Shown: positions 34,740 to 45,847, counted from the stretch's first letter. The stretch is DNA of 64,000 bases from Emydura subglobosa (GCA_007922225.1 ML679989.1:19613570-19677569), one strand, 5' to 3'. Translations and numbers: made by a program. The notes: generated from the letters alone by a model not told the origin.

Positions 34740-34880
34740 TTGTGTTGGTCTGTTAGTTCTGCAATGTTCACATGCAGATACTTGATTTTTTATGTCCACC
34801 CACTGCACTGACTTTTATGGCATTTAGTTAATCCTTGATGTCCTTCACAGATGAGGTTTAGCATTTCTCCAGTCATTTAG
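34740..34880 (-). pseudogene. gypsy integrase N-terminal zinc region
   Basis: The segment reads LNLICEGHQGLTKCHKS, then further on a degraded Cys block, corresponding to the H-H-C-C zinc-binding domain that precedes the integrase core. It lies at the expected distance from the core; the Cys pair is obscured by frameshift. Confidence 0.6.
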
Positions 34881-35028
34881 TTTGGAATTATGATGCAATT
34901 GCTTTTAATCATGAGTCCATTTGGCAGGCTTAATTGTCCACTCACCACAAAGTAGTGTCTTGTAACTTCCTTAGTGTCCATTATGTACTTGGGCCAGCTA
35001 CCCCAATGTAACTTAGAACTTCCTGAAG

Positions 35029-35545
35029 TTATGTGTCTGTTGAGGTTGCTTGTTGTAGCTGGCAAAGTCTCTTTTCTGACACTGGTCTGTATGCGTCCAC
35101 AGCGTCCACGCACACCTTTACATCATCTTCAAGATCACAGGTAGTTGAGTGTGATGCTGGGCTCTGTGACAGAGTGTCTGCTACTATCAGATTTTTCCCA
35201 GGAATATATTTAGCAATTGTGTTAAATTGCATTAATCTTAGCAATTAGGCGTCTCATTGGTGCTTGATCCAGGTCTTTTCCATTGATGAGGGTTACAAAT
35301 AGTTTATGTTATCAATGTATACTAATCCAGGCCACACACATATCTGTAAAAGTTCTCACATGCCTATATGCTTGCCAGGCACTCCTTTTCAATCTGTGCC
35401 TATCATTTTTCTGTTTTTGCAAGTGTGCAAGAGTAAAATGCAACTGCCTTCCACTCAGAGCCATGTTATTGAAACAATACACCAGCTAGGTCAGAGCTGC
35501 TTGCATCTGCACTGACCCTTGTGGGTTTGTTCACATCATAGTGCT
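35029..35545 (-). pseudogene. gypsy RNase H domain (broken)
   Basis: The start has VSADASSSDLAGVLFQ, with the first catalytic Asp in ADASS. The middle has WKAVAFYSCTLAKTEK and AQIEKECLA with the catalytic Glu. The end has RLMQFNTIAKYIPGKNL and VADTLSQSP with the final Asp. This fits the RNase H that removes template RNA during reverse transcription. Stops lie between the blocks. Confidence 0.8.
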
Positions 35546-35619
35546 TGAGAACTGGAGCGGCTGAGATAATTTTCTTTTTTTACCATATTGAAGGCAATTT
35601 CTTGATTTGGCCCCCATAG

Positions 35620-36375
35620 CTAACATGTGCTGGTATTTAACAGTTCATTCAGTGGTTTTATCACTGTAGAAAGGTCTTGTAGGTATTGACCAAGGTAATT
35701 TACCATCCCCAGTATAAATCTTAGTTCTGGTACATTAGCTGATGCATTCCATTCTTGAATTGCTTTCACTTTCTCAGGGCTAGGACTGATTCCACTTTGT
35801 TTATTGTTTGTCCTATTTGGGGTAGGTGGAAAACACATTTTTCCTTGTTTAGCTTCACTCCAGTCCAGAGTGACTGATTCATCTTAGGACTTCATTGGGC
35901 ACTTTGTTATGTACTTTCATCGAAGATCCATATATCAGAATATTGTCCATGAAAACTACAACCCCATTTGTGTTCGTTAACAGTTCTGCCATCTTACTTT
36001 GGAAAATTTCAGGTGCACTGGTAATCCCAAAAGGTAATCTACAAAAGCAAAATCTCCCAAAGGGTGTGATAAATGTAGTCAGTTTAACTTTCTTTGGCTG
36101 AAGGAATTTGCCAGAATCTGCTCAAGGAAACCAGCTTGGAGAATATTGTAGCTCTTTTCACTCTGGGGAGCTCTTTTCACTAGTGTTGTGAGGATATATT
36201 TTTCCCTCACAACTGCTTCATGAAGACTTTTAAGATTCACATAGATTCATTTTTTTCCATTTTTCTTTATAACTGGTACCACTGCTGTTAGCTCAGAGAT
36301 TTTCTCAATTATGCCAATATGCTCTATTCTCTTTAACTCAATTTCCACTTTATGAAGTAACGGAATAGGAATCCT
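35620..36375 (-). pseudogene. gypsy reverse transcriptase (broken)
   Basis: The palm reads TPFGRFCFCRLPFGITSA, then FQSKMAELLTN and VVVFMDNILIYG, the catalytic motif where the usual D-D pair is D-N. The connection segment (35838-35620) has PSPEKVKAIQEWNAS and LGMVNYLGQYLQDLSTVI, a strong gypsy hallmark. The altered catalytic Asp together with stops shows that it is inactive. Confidence 0.85.
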
Positions 36376-36975
36376 TCAAAATATATGTACACCATATGGT
36401 TCAGCATTGTCTCTTAAAGTTATTTGCACAGGGTCTCCCTTCAAAAGTCCAATATCACCAAATATTTCATTGAGTTCTTCCAACTTTGTCACTAAGCCCA
36501 TTATGGCTGCCATGCTGCGGCTGAGAAGGCTCTTGGTCTGAGGTCCTTTGATCACATACACTCTGAATGCAAAGCTTTTGTGTTTGCAGATTGTTTCTGT
36601 AGTGAACTGCAGCATGAAGTTCAGAATACCTCCAGGGCTAGACAGAGCTGTGTCAGGTGACTTCAGCTCTGGGAGGAGTTGAAGGTGATTGTAAGTGCCT
36701 TCTGAGATGACCGTGACATCAGATCCTGAGTCAGTTTTCAAGTCAGTAGTCTTGCCATGAATATTCAGTTTCTCTCTCCAGGAAGGATTTATGTCATCAT
36801 AAGTGATAGATCTCAGAAACAATGGCTCTTGATTGTCTGTCATATTAGTCAACTCCCTGACTGCTTTAGTGCCGCAAAGAACTGCAAGATGTCCATATTT
36901 CATGCATTTATTACACTGTGTGCCTCTGGCTGGACATGCACCATCTCTTGGGATTTGACTTTTTCCACACCTCAT
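36376..36975 (-). pseudogene. gypsy zinc knuckle and protease
   Basis: The 199-codon frame has a CCHC knuckle at residues 21-34 (CNKCMKYGHLAVLC), used by Gag to bind genomic RNA. It also has a retropepsin active site at residues 82-84 (TDSGSDVTVIS), which cuts the Gag-Pol precursor. It continues into the linker before RT (NEIFGDIGLLKGDPVQI). This is the longest intact frame of the element. The upstream MRCGKSQIPRD part is the second Cys block typical of these elements. Confidence 0.85.
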
Positions 36976-37082
36976 GCATGTAGGCTGGAATTTGTCCCTT
37001 TTAGCCTAGGAGTTCTCTCTTCTTGCCTCAAGGTTTTTATGGTAATGACGTGCAGCACTCATGCTGCAACTGTTAACCACTT

Positions 37083-37620
37083 CTAAGATAGGTTTTGTCT
37101 TTCAAGTTTGGCAGGTTGCTCTTGGTTTTGTTGTCTCCTCACCTCAGTTTGCTTTGCTTTCTGTATAGCTGTGGCTAAAGTGAAATCTCTCTGTGAAAGG
37201 TTTTTATCTGTTAACCCAATAACCAGCCTGTCTCTAATACTTTCATGTTTTGCATTCCCCAAATCACAGCCAGTGTATGCAGAGCTCTTAGAAAACATTC
37301 CACATTTCCCCGTTTCCTGAAGTCTGGGATGAAAACATGCTCTTTCATAAACCACATTTCTCTGAGTATAAAATATGAATCAAACATAGCCAGAACCTTT
37401 TCATAGTCATCTTTGTGACTATCTTCACTAAAGTCAAAGATTTAAGATATGCTCTGCCTCTTTCTCCACCCATAGCATAAATTGAAGAAGATACCTGCAT
37501 ATCTTCAGTTTCTTTGTGGTGCTTGTTTTGCAATTAGAAATCTTGCAAAATGATGCTTCCAGTCTGTCCATTGTGAAGGTTTCTCAAAACTGAAGTTCTC
37601 TGGGGCACTCAAGTTGATGA
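37083..37620 (-). pseudogene. gypsy Gag (broken)
   Basis: The upstream part reads FEKPSQWTDWKHHFARF and the downstream part (37355-37083) reads ESIRDRLVIGLTDKNLSQR and AIQKAKQTEVRRQQ, both conserved in Gag of this gypsy group, which forms the particle shell. One or more frameshifts near 37350-37500 separate them. Confidence 0.75.
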
Positions 37621-37748
37621 GATTATTCCTGCAATCTTTGTTGCTGTACCTTCTGTCTGCAGCCTTTGTAGCTGTTTTCCTTGTATTTCTGTTCTCAGAG
37701 TTACTCTATTCATGTCAGGAGTGGCTTTAGGATGTCATTCTCCATTAT

Positions 37749-38120
37749 TTAATCATAGTAGCCCAAACTCTGAGGGATCCTTAAACAGATAATCATCAGG
37801 GACATCAATAAAAACAGAGTAAGGCTCTCAGCATTCTGCCCAATATTAACAGTGACAGCTATTATATTTCTATTCTCATGCTGGACAAACCACGTTACCT
37901 TCACTTTATGTCCATCTGTGTGGCACTGAGGGTGCCATGTCTGACATATCACCAGGGCCCTTACATATGCTGAGTTCTCGATGAGTAAGTCCTCTTGAGA
38001 TTTCCTAAGGAAGGGCTGAAACAGCAAGTTATCTTCACTTTTTACTCCAGGAAGTGTACTGCTTTCTGATGCACAAAGTACCAATTTGTGATGCACTGAA
38101 CTACTCCTCTGACTGTACAT
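37749..38120 (-). CDS. Unidentified 123-codon ORF upstream of gypsy Gag
   Basis: The frame runs uninterrupted from 38120 to 37749 and contains FLRKSQEDLLIENSAYVRAL, CQTWHPQCHTDGHKVKVTWF and NIIAVTVNIGQNAESLTLF. It is coding-like in composition, lies on the same strand as the gypsy genes and ends about 130 bp before recognisable Gag. I do not recognise it. It could be an extra 5' gene of the element, a captured host exon, or an older unrelated insertion. The lack of internal stops over more than 120 codons, beside heavily broken gag and pol, is notable. Confidence 0.35.
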   Translation of the reverse strand: MYSQRSSSVHHKLVLCASESSTLPGVKSEDNLLFQPFLRKSQEDLLIENSAYVRALVICQTWHPQCHTDGHKVKVTWFVQHENRNIIAVTVNIGQNAESLTLFLLMSLMIICLRIPQSLGYYD

Positions 38121-38130
38121 GGTAGGTTGT

Positions 38131-40079
38131 CGTGTTAAATAGATGATTCACTCACTTCTTGCTGTATTGGAAACTAACAAGCATTCCTGCTGTGAATTGA
38201 TCCATACTATTGTTCTACAAACAGACTTTCCTCCCAACATGCTGAGAACTGATTTATATCATAAAAGACTGGGAGCTGGCTCTCACACTGTCATTTTGAT
38301 AGATTTCAGACTTGATGTAATGACACAGTGGATTCCAAACAGAGGCTCAAATCAAACAAAGCCCATGTCGGAATGGGTTTTTAATATGTGGCTGGTTTCT
38401 ATATGCTGGTATCCTTTGTGGTTGTACCAAATTTAACGGTATTGATGATCACTTAGGCTGAGATGCAAAGACTCTAAAAACCTTGGAGTAAATTAGAATC
38501 TGAGCAAGTTTGTATCAAAGTGAAACTAGATCTCTGTCAATAGAAATTAAATGACTGGACTAAATCCCGAGGCAAGTGGTCATTCGTTGAGCACTGATAT
38601 TTTGTATTCTCTGCTGCCAAACACCAAGTAGGAACAATTTAGTTCTTACATTCATGGAGACATGCCAACAAACTTGCATCAAAACATCAGAGTAAATTAA
38701 AATCAAAATAGGTAAACATCAGAACGAGTTAAAAGCTAAGTGAGTTATCATTAATGGCTTCCAACCTTTAGTTTAGCTTTTTCTTCAAAAATAAGTATAA
38801 ACTTGGAAGCTTTACAGGAAACTAAGTGAATATGAAACTAATCCTCCGAGACTGGCTTCAAATTTCAGCTCTATCAATCTGTTGCTTTTTCTGTAAAATA
38901 ACAGCAAATGACTAAGAAACGAAGGACACAGTATCTATAATGATTTCCTTCTTTCTCTCATGTAGACAAGAAATATTAAAAAGTAGAAGCATCCTGACGG
39001 CATTTTGTTTAGTATCAAAGGATTCTGTAAATAGGCCAAGATCATTTCAGAACTTCAAATTTTTATTTATATTTTCACTCCAATTTTTAATTGTAAAATG
39101 GTTTGACCTTAACTATGGTTTTTTCCTTCAAAAGGCTCATAACTGTGACTTTCTGGACATTTCACCTCTAGATTCATCCACAGGACACAACCAAACAAGG
39201 CTGTTAGATCACAAGAAAAGACATGCTAGCGGGTTTAGAAAAGTAGAAGGTATGGAATGCAGAGGAGCAGAGTAAGGCAGGCCAGATCTAGCCTGCAGTC
39301 AGAAAGCACTATAATGAGTCAGATCCCTAGACCTGAAAATACCCCCATGCATTTAAAGCCAGCTTGGACCCAAATCTATAAGTGGCCTATTTTCCAGCTC
39401 TGATTTGTCTATGCATGAATTCTTGTGAGAATGACTGTTCCCACATGATTTTGGCCCAAGATGGCAAAAATTAATGTAATTAACTGACCCCTCAAGATTT
39501 TCACAGTTCAAAATGGTGATCTCAGGCTATGTCCACCAATTAGAGCCAAAGTCACCTCCACAGATTTTGGCATTATTGATTCTGAACCCAAACCTTAGTC
39601 CAGGTTTGACCTGGAAATTCACCTGTAGTCCCTAACCCGAACCTACCCTGCAGCCATTCACTTCCTTTACAGCTCATCTCTAATTAAAATCTATGACCCT
39701 GGAAGAAAACTAGAGAATATTTGTTTTCCTAGACTCTAAACATGAGTGCGGTCTGGCTCAAGTTACTAGACTGGGCCTCAGTGTGGATAACACAAAGGTG
39801 CTTCCAGGTGGGATGGGGGACATTCAGAAGTGACAGTGGAGCTGAGACCTGCTCCTTAAGATTTAGGGAGTGTGCCTGCCTTTTTTTTTTTTTAACTTGG
39901 TTGAAACTGATTTCTGCGTGCTGTTGGAATCTCAGGGCTTCCCAGATCCCCAAATAACAGCTGTAGGCAAGAGTGATTTTTCATCTCTGCTTGTCAGGGA
40001 AGTTGCAACCTTCCTCTCTGACTCAGAGAAGCCGATGTGGTATCTGTGCCTTTGTCACCTTCAAACTGGATTATGGCCA
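38131..40079. other. Unassigned DNA between gypsy and CR1
   Basis: No gene recognised; AT-rich with short frames. A poly-T run lies at about 39880-39893. The part after 39740 may already belong to the CR1 5' region. Confidence 0.4.
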
Positions 40080-40533
40080 CGCAGGAACCAGCAAACAGAG
40101 TTGTCAACATGGGAGTTTGAAAGGGAGTTCTGTTGGAGGAGATGGGAGGAGGCAATGCCCCGGTCCTTAGGGGCCAGTGAGGGAGTTTTTGTGGGTGTTG
40201 TGGGTTTTTTCTCTTTTCTCTTGTTCAGTTTGTAGAAGCTGGGAGTGGGCGGTGTCCTGGGAGAGAGGCACAGCCCTGATTATGGGCAGGGCTGCCTTGA
40301 TTAGGGGTCCTATGCAGATAGCTAAACAGTCAGCCAGCAGCACAGATGCAGCGGCACAAGAGCCAGCAAACAGAGCTGTAAACAGGCAAGACTGAGTGGG
40401 CGTTTGGGGCAGGAAGTGTGTGGTGTTCTGGTCTTGTTTTGGTCTTTGGTTTGATTTTGGATTTTTCCTTGACCGGTGTTTAGGCGCTAAGGCTATGACA
40501 GACACAAAGGCAGCAGTGGGAATGACCTGAGCA

Positions 40534-41433
40534 GTGGAAGAGATAATGAAGATGACGGGATGTGGAAGCTGTAGGATGTACATGATCCTGGAGCAGGTAC
40601 CTGAAAAAAGCTTTGTTTGTATGAAGTGCTGCCTGATAGAGCTGATGGAAGAGAAGATCCAAGGGTTGAAAATACACATGGAAACTATGAATGAAAAGGG
40701 GGCCCAGCAGGCAATAGATGAAGGTGGGAGGGCCAGGAAGAAAAGAAGGGTGGCTAGTCCTATAAGAAGAGGGGAAGAGGCAGCGGAGATACCCAGAGTT
40801 CAGAGCCCCAGAGCACGGAGGATGACTCGCAGAAGGTTGCAAAGGAGAACAAAAAGCAAGAGGACTTGTCGTCAGAAAGAACAGGAGGAAGGCCAGAGAA
40901 TCACACCATCACCAGGAAAAGGCAGGTCTACGTGATTGGGGATTCCCTACTAAGAAGAACAGACTGGCCTGTCAGTCGCCAGAGTTGATCTGGAGCACAG
41001 AAGGATGTGCCATCTGCCGGGAGCTAAGATACGGGATGTGGATCCGAAGCTGAAGAGGATCCTAATGGGAGCAGGAAAGACTCCATTGATTGTCCTTCAC
41101 ATGGGAACAAATGATACAGCTAGATTCTCGCTGGAATGTATCAAGGGAGACTTTGCCAGGCTGGGGAAGACACTTAAGGAATTGGAGGCTCAGGTGGTCT
41201 TCAATGGGATTCTCCCTGTTCCTAGAGGAGGAGAACAAAGGCAAGACAAGATTATGATGATCAATAGATGACTCGAACAGTGGTGCTATAAGGAGGGCTT
41301 TGGGATGTTTGCCCACTGGGAGGCATTCATGAACGGAGGACTGTTCTCATGGGATGGACTCTATCTGAGTATGGAGGAAAATAGACTTCTGGGATGGAGG
41401 TTGGCACAACTGATTAAAAGAGCTTTAAACTAG
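40534..41433 (+). pseudogene. CR1 ORF1: zinc-finger-like and SGNH esterase domains
   Basis: The first frame (40534-40935) has paired cysteines (CGSCRMY and FVCMKCCLIELMEEKI), a short helical stretch and an Arg/Lys-rich segment expected to bind RNA. After a frameshift comes the esterase: VYVIGDSLLRRTDWPV with the nucleophile Ser, CHLPGAKIRD, VLHMGTNDTA with the conserved Asn, and a final SWDGLYLS near 41355. In SGNH hydrolases the last block carries Asp-x-x-His; here Tyr replaces His. Frameshifts near 40925 and 41000 and the stop at about 41269 also break it. The ORF ends in LIKRALN followed by tag at 41431. Confidence 0.8.
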
Positions 41434-41639
41434 AAACTCGTGGGAAATGGTTGAGGGATGCTCGTGTAATCTCCATATCTGATTCTAACATTGAGAGGTT
41501 GGAAAATCAAGTAAGAAAGGATACAGCAATGGAGAGAGGAACAGCAGTGGGTAGGAGAATGGACATTATGAAGAAAGATAGTGCCGATACTAATGAAGCT
41601 AATAGTCAGTAGGCAACACTGGCAGTAGAATGACCAGAC

Positions 41640-42880
41640 CCAATCGGGTGAGGAATGTGAGCGAAGCCAAGCAGAAACAACTGAGATGTTTGTACACCAA
41701 CACAAGGAGCCTGGGTACAAAATGAGGGAACTAGAACTACTGGTTCAGGAAGAGAAACCAGATAGTATAGGGATAACATAAACCTGGTGGAATAGAAGTC
41801 ATGACTGGAGTACAGGTTTCGAAGGGTATGTCCTGTTCAGGAAAGACAGAAATAAAGGCAAAGGTGGTGAAGTCGCACTGTATATTAATGTTGAGGTAGA
41901 CTGTAAAGAAAGATCTAATCTACCTGGCAGGCATTTGATACAATTCTACATGGGAAATTAGTTACATTGGAGAAGATGGGGATTAATATGAGAGCTGAAA
42001 GGTGGCTAAGGAACTGGTTAAAGGGGAAACTACAATGGGTCACACTGAGAGGTGAACTATCAGGCTGGAAGGAAATTACTAGTGGAGTTTCTCAGGGATC
42101 GGTCTTGGGACCAATCTTATTTAACATTTTTATTACAGATGGCACAAACAGTGGGAGTGCGCTAATAGAATTTGCAGATGACACAAAGTTGGGAGGTATT
42201 GCCAACACCAAGAAGGACTGGAATATTGTACAAGATGGTCTGGATGATCTTGTAAACTGGAGTAATAGAAATAGGATGAAATTTAATAGTACAAAGTGCA
42301 ATGTCATGCATTTGGGGGCTAACAATAAGAATTTTTGCTATAAGCTGCAGATGTATCATTTGGAAGTCACAGAGGAGGAGAAAGACCTGAGTGCATTTGT
42401 TGATCACAGAATGACTATGAGCCATCAATGTGATGCAGCTGTGAAAAAAGCTAATGCAGTCCTGGGATGCATCAGGCAAAGTATTTCCAGTAGAGATAGG
42501 GAAGTGTTAGACCCATTATACAAAGCACTGGTGAGACCTCATCTGGAATATTGTGTGCAATCCCGGTCTCCCATGCTTAAGAAAGATCAAACTGGAGCAA
42601 GTGCAGAGAAGGGCTACTAGGATGAGCTGAGGATTGGAAAACCTACCTTATGACTCAAAGACTCAAAGAGCTTGGCTTGTTTAGCCTAGCCGAAAGAATG
42701 TTGAGGGGAGATATGATTGCTGTCTATAAATACATCAGAGATATGAATACTAGGGAGGAAGAGGAATTATTTAAATTCAACACCAATGTGGGCACAAGAA
42801 CTAATGGATATAAACTGGGGAGCAGTGGGGACAAAAAACCTAGCTGGCTTCAAAACTGAGCTTGATAAATTTATGGAGGG
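41640..42880 (+). pseudogene. CR1 ORF2 with EN-to-RT internal deletion
   Basis: The endonuclease part reads YTNTRSLG, ELELLVQEEKPDSIGIT, SHDWSTGFEGYVLFRKDR and GGEVALYINVEVDC. It then jumps at about 41930 to AFDTILHGKLV, which is RT motif A. The RT frame 41967-42620 has GVSQGSVLGPILFNIFI, FADDTKLGGI with the catalytic aspartates, and VRPHLEYCVQ. The C-terminus (42650-42859) lies in another frame and ends ELDKFMEGMV. The deletion removes the end of the endonuclease, the linker and the RT fingers. Confidence 0.8.
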
Positions 42881-43338
42881 GATGGTATGATGGGACAGCC
42901 TAGTTTGGCAATTGACTGATCTTTGACTACTGGTGGTAGATATGCCAATGGCCTGTGAGGGGTGTTAGATGGGGTGAGGTCTGAGTTATTATAGAGAATT
43001 CTTTCTTGGGTGTCTGGCTGGTGAGTCTTGCCCACATGCTCAGGGTTTAACTGATTGCCGTATTTGGGGTCGGGAAGGAATTTTCCCCCAGGGCAGATTG
43101 GCAAAAGCTCTGGGGATTTTTCGCCTTCCTCTGTAGCATGGGGCACGGCTCAGTTGCTGGTGGATTCTCTGTACCTTAAAGTCTTTAAACCATGATTTGA
43201 GGACTTTAAGAACTCAGTCATAGGTCGGGGTCTATTACAGGAGTGGATGGGTGATGTTCTGTGGCCTGCGTTGTGCAGGAGGTCAGACTAGATGATCATA
43301 TTGGTCCCTTCTGACCTTAGAGTCTATGAGGATATGAG

Positions 43339-43960
43339 AAAATACCCAAAGCTGCCTGTAAAAATATGTCTAGTTAGCAGCCAATGCATGTGCTCCACGG
43401 GCTACTGTGTCTTTAAAACAACAAAGCCAACAATCTCCATCCAAAGTAGCCCATATAATTTTAAAATAGTAGTTTTCTCAAAAGGATATTTTTCTGTGCA
43501 TTCTCCAGCTCTGAGTTTGTATTTGGCTTGTAACGTTGGGTAACATCAGTTGCCATGGATTATTACTGGATGTAACAGAGTTTGACTGATGCAGTGTGAT
43601 GTGATAGGTCACAATCTCATGTTTCAGCAGGGTTATCAAAAAATGTCCTCCAACGCTGCAGCTAAGGAAACCCGGGTTTGAACAAGAATTAGCTCGTTTG
43701 ATTTTATCTTAAAAAGTTCCATAACACAATGCAAATTGAAGTCAGGAGTCATTTTACTTAAATTTAAATACACTGTGGGCTGAAGGAAAGCTTAGGAGAA
43801 TGCCAGGTGGTTGTAGGTACTAATTATGGGTAATAATTTGTCCTATGGTTCAGCATATGCTTAGTTCTTGTTAGAACTGGACTATTCCATTTCTGTCTTC
43901 GGTGGGGTATTTAACAAATTCAATCTCTCTCAACCTGATACCATTTAAAGCTTATGTATT
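43339..43960. other. Unassigned DNA
   Basis: No gene or named repeat recognised. Confidence 0.4.
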
Positions 43961-44040
43961 GTTATTAATTATTATCATTAGAGTAGTGCACAGAGGATTC
44001 AGTTCATAGCCCCTTGTGCTTGGCACTGTACCAACATTCA
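43961..44040 (+). repeat. Dispersed amniote repeat, copy 3
   Basis: It starts gttattaattattatcatta, then tagtgcacagaggattcag and ccccttgtgcttggcactgt, the order seen in copies 1 and 4. It is shortened on the right. Confidence 0.5.
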
Positions 44041-44113
44041 GGATGAAATTCTGACCTCATTGATGACAATGGAACATTTTTACCACTGACTTCAATTAGG
44101 CCAGGATTTCACC
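44041..44113. repeat. Palindromic element
   Basis: The left half ggatgaaattctgacctcat and tgatgacaatgg pairs imperfectly with ccactgacttcaattaggcc and aggatttcacc on the right. Several such small palindromes occur in the window, consistent with non-autonomous DNA transposons that can form hairpins. Confidence 0.5.
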
Positions 44114-44704
44114 TATAGTAAGTTGTAATTCTCTGCCCCAAAGAGCATATAGACTGAAAAAGACACTTGGAATGATATAAATGAGTAGGGTGGGGAGAGG
44201 CAGAAGAGAGTTGAAGGGGCTAGAGAATAATGCCAGAACATTTTGGCATAGACTAGCTGAGTACATAATCCACTGGAGTAATAAACCAGTCAGTAGCAGT
44301 TTTCACAGTAATAGCAACTCCCCACCTGCCTTGCTATTATAATTTATCGTTTTGCCTGTAATTTCTCTGTTAATGGTATATTTTCCTGAAGCCTGGATAG
44401 GGTAGAGCTGGGAAACCCATGAAAAAAATTATTCACACAGTCGTTTGAATAAAAAAATACAGATTCATTAGAGAGCCCATTAGTGATGCCAGCATTTCAG
44501 CAGCAGCATTTCTGAATCAGTTCAACAATTTTCTACAAATATTTTCCAAGTTATTTTTTGGTTGCAAGAACATTAGTGGAAATTGCCATCTTTTCAGTTG
44601 TTGTGCAGCTATCCGTACATGTAAAGCTGCACAGCCATCTTGAAATCTACTTGATTTTCCTCTAACTCTTCATCAAAGTTTCAAAAACCAAGTAGCTAGT
44701 GTTA

Positions 44705-44758
44705 CTATATATATATGTATATATATACATATATATATATGTATATATATATATATAT
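44705..44758. repeat. (TA)n microsatellite with TG interruptions
   Basis: About 54 bp of TA repeats interrupted at regular places by tgta and taca. Confidence 0.95.
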
Positions 44759-44864
44759 CAATTTTAAATTTTATCAATGGGCTTTAGTCTTTATACTATT
44801 GACCTGTTGGCTATGTTTATCTGTCCTCCTATGAAACTTAATTTAATTTTAAAATGAATTAGTG

Positions 44865-45337
44865 TATAGTATATATTAGTGATTTGGGAAAGGGCAAATG
44901 AGGAGTAGTGAGATGGCAAAATCTGCAGATGACATTATTTTGGTTAGTCAAGACAGGTTAACACTGTGGGACGTTCAGAGAAACCTATCAGAACTGGGCA
45001 AGTGGAAAGAACAATGAGAGAAAAAATTAATTGCTGAATTTGCTGACCTATACGAAGTAATGTACACTGGAAATCATCAGGTGACTATGATAGGTTGCTG
45101 GGCTCTAAATTAATTGTAACCACTTAAGATGTAATTGCATACAGCTCTATGAAAACCTCTGCTTAGTGTGCAAAAGCAGTCAAAAAGCAAAGAGAATACT
45201 AGGCTGTATAAGAAATGGGATGACAAATAAGAGATATTATAACATTCTTATAAGAAACTACTGCATACCCTCCCCTGGAATACGGTATTCATTTCTGCTC
45301 ATCCTGGGTAGAATATGCAAGAGCACCCAAGTGACAC
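44865..45337 (+). repeat. CR1-like ORF2 RT fragment
   Basis: It begins NDLGKGK-like with MAKSADDIILV, the motif C region. It continues with LSELGKWKEQ and YEVMYTGNHQ, and then an ORF at 45166 with RILGCIRNGMTNKRYYN and a degraded LEYGIHF block. Both ends are truncated and the frame is broken repeatedly. The right end abuts the MITE. Confidence 0.7.
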
Positions 45338-45650
45338 TGGTACTTCTACACTGAATCCGCCCCCTTCCTACCCTCCCCAGGCAGCAAGTCTTAGAGCCTG
45401 GATCAAATGACGGCCTGCGGGGATCATGCTACAGGGCTAAAAAGAGCAGTGTAGATGTTCTCATTTGGGCTGGAGCGTGGACTCTGAAACCCAGCCGGGG
45501 GAAGGGTCTCTAGGCTCCAGCCTGAGTGGCAACGTGGACATTGTTGTTTTTAGGCATGCTGTGTGAGCCCTGCGAGCCCGCGTCAGTTGACCTGGGCTCT
45601 GAGACTCACTGGTACAAGTTCTGCTGTTGCAGTGTAGACGTACACTTAGG
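45338..45650. mobile_element. MITE with GTAC(K)TCTACACT termini
   Basis: The left end tggtacttctacactg and the right end cagtgtagacgtaca are imperfect inverted repeats, about 313 bp apart. The interior is GC-rich and has no transposase. No duplication was confirmed, so the superfamily stays open. Confidence 0.45.
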
Positions 45651-45847
45651 AGCAGAAGTCCCAAGCTCTGGGGCCTTTATGTCACTTGGGTGAGGGCTAC
45701 ACTATGGAGTCAATGCCGCATAGCTGTGCTGGCATAGCCGTGATGATGCAATCCCCTGCTACAGTCACAGCCTACGCTGACAGGAGATTTTTCTGTCATG
45801 AGAACAGTGTGTTACCTCCTTATTCTGTCCCGCCTTGTATTTAGCTG

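Larger units (their letters stand above)
33731..38130 (-). mobile_element. Ty3/gypsy retrotransposon, reverse strand, inactive
   Basis: Reading from 38.1 kb down: Gag, zinc knuckle, protease, RT, RNase H, integrase and GPY-type tail, then a polypurine tract and a probable LTR. The gene order (RT-RNase H-integrase) is that of Ty3/gypsy. Stops and frameshifts split every domain. No 5' LTR was recognised, so the 5' end is lost or too diverged. There is no envelope-like frame downstream of integrase, so this is a retrotransposon of intracellular type rather than a retrovirus-like copy. Confidence 0.85.
40080..43338 (+). mobile_element. CR1 LINE with 5' region and ORF1, ORF2 deleted inside
   Basis: This is the most complete CR1 of the window. 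It has a 5' region with repeated ccagcaaacagag words (about 40090 and 40363), ORF1 (40534-41433), the start of ORF2 endonuclease (41640-41928), the RT from motif A onward (41930-42880) and a full 3' region ending ttagagtctatgaggatatg. About a kilobase of coding sequence expected between endonuclease and RT motif A is missing. CR1 elements usually lose their 5' ends, so an ORF1-bearing copy is rarer. The left boundary is approximate. Confidence 0.8.

Noticed and set aside
40167..40842. Minus-strand frames of 170 and 120 codons
   Set aside because: They are antisense to the CR1 5' region and ORF1, which have clear coding signatures on the plus strand.
45690..45800. Similarity in wording (ggcatagctgtg-like) to 47480-47600, suggesting a shared MITE
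   Set aside because: Only a few short words match and no termini are visible; not enough for a call.
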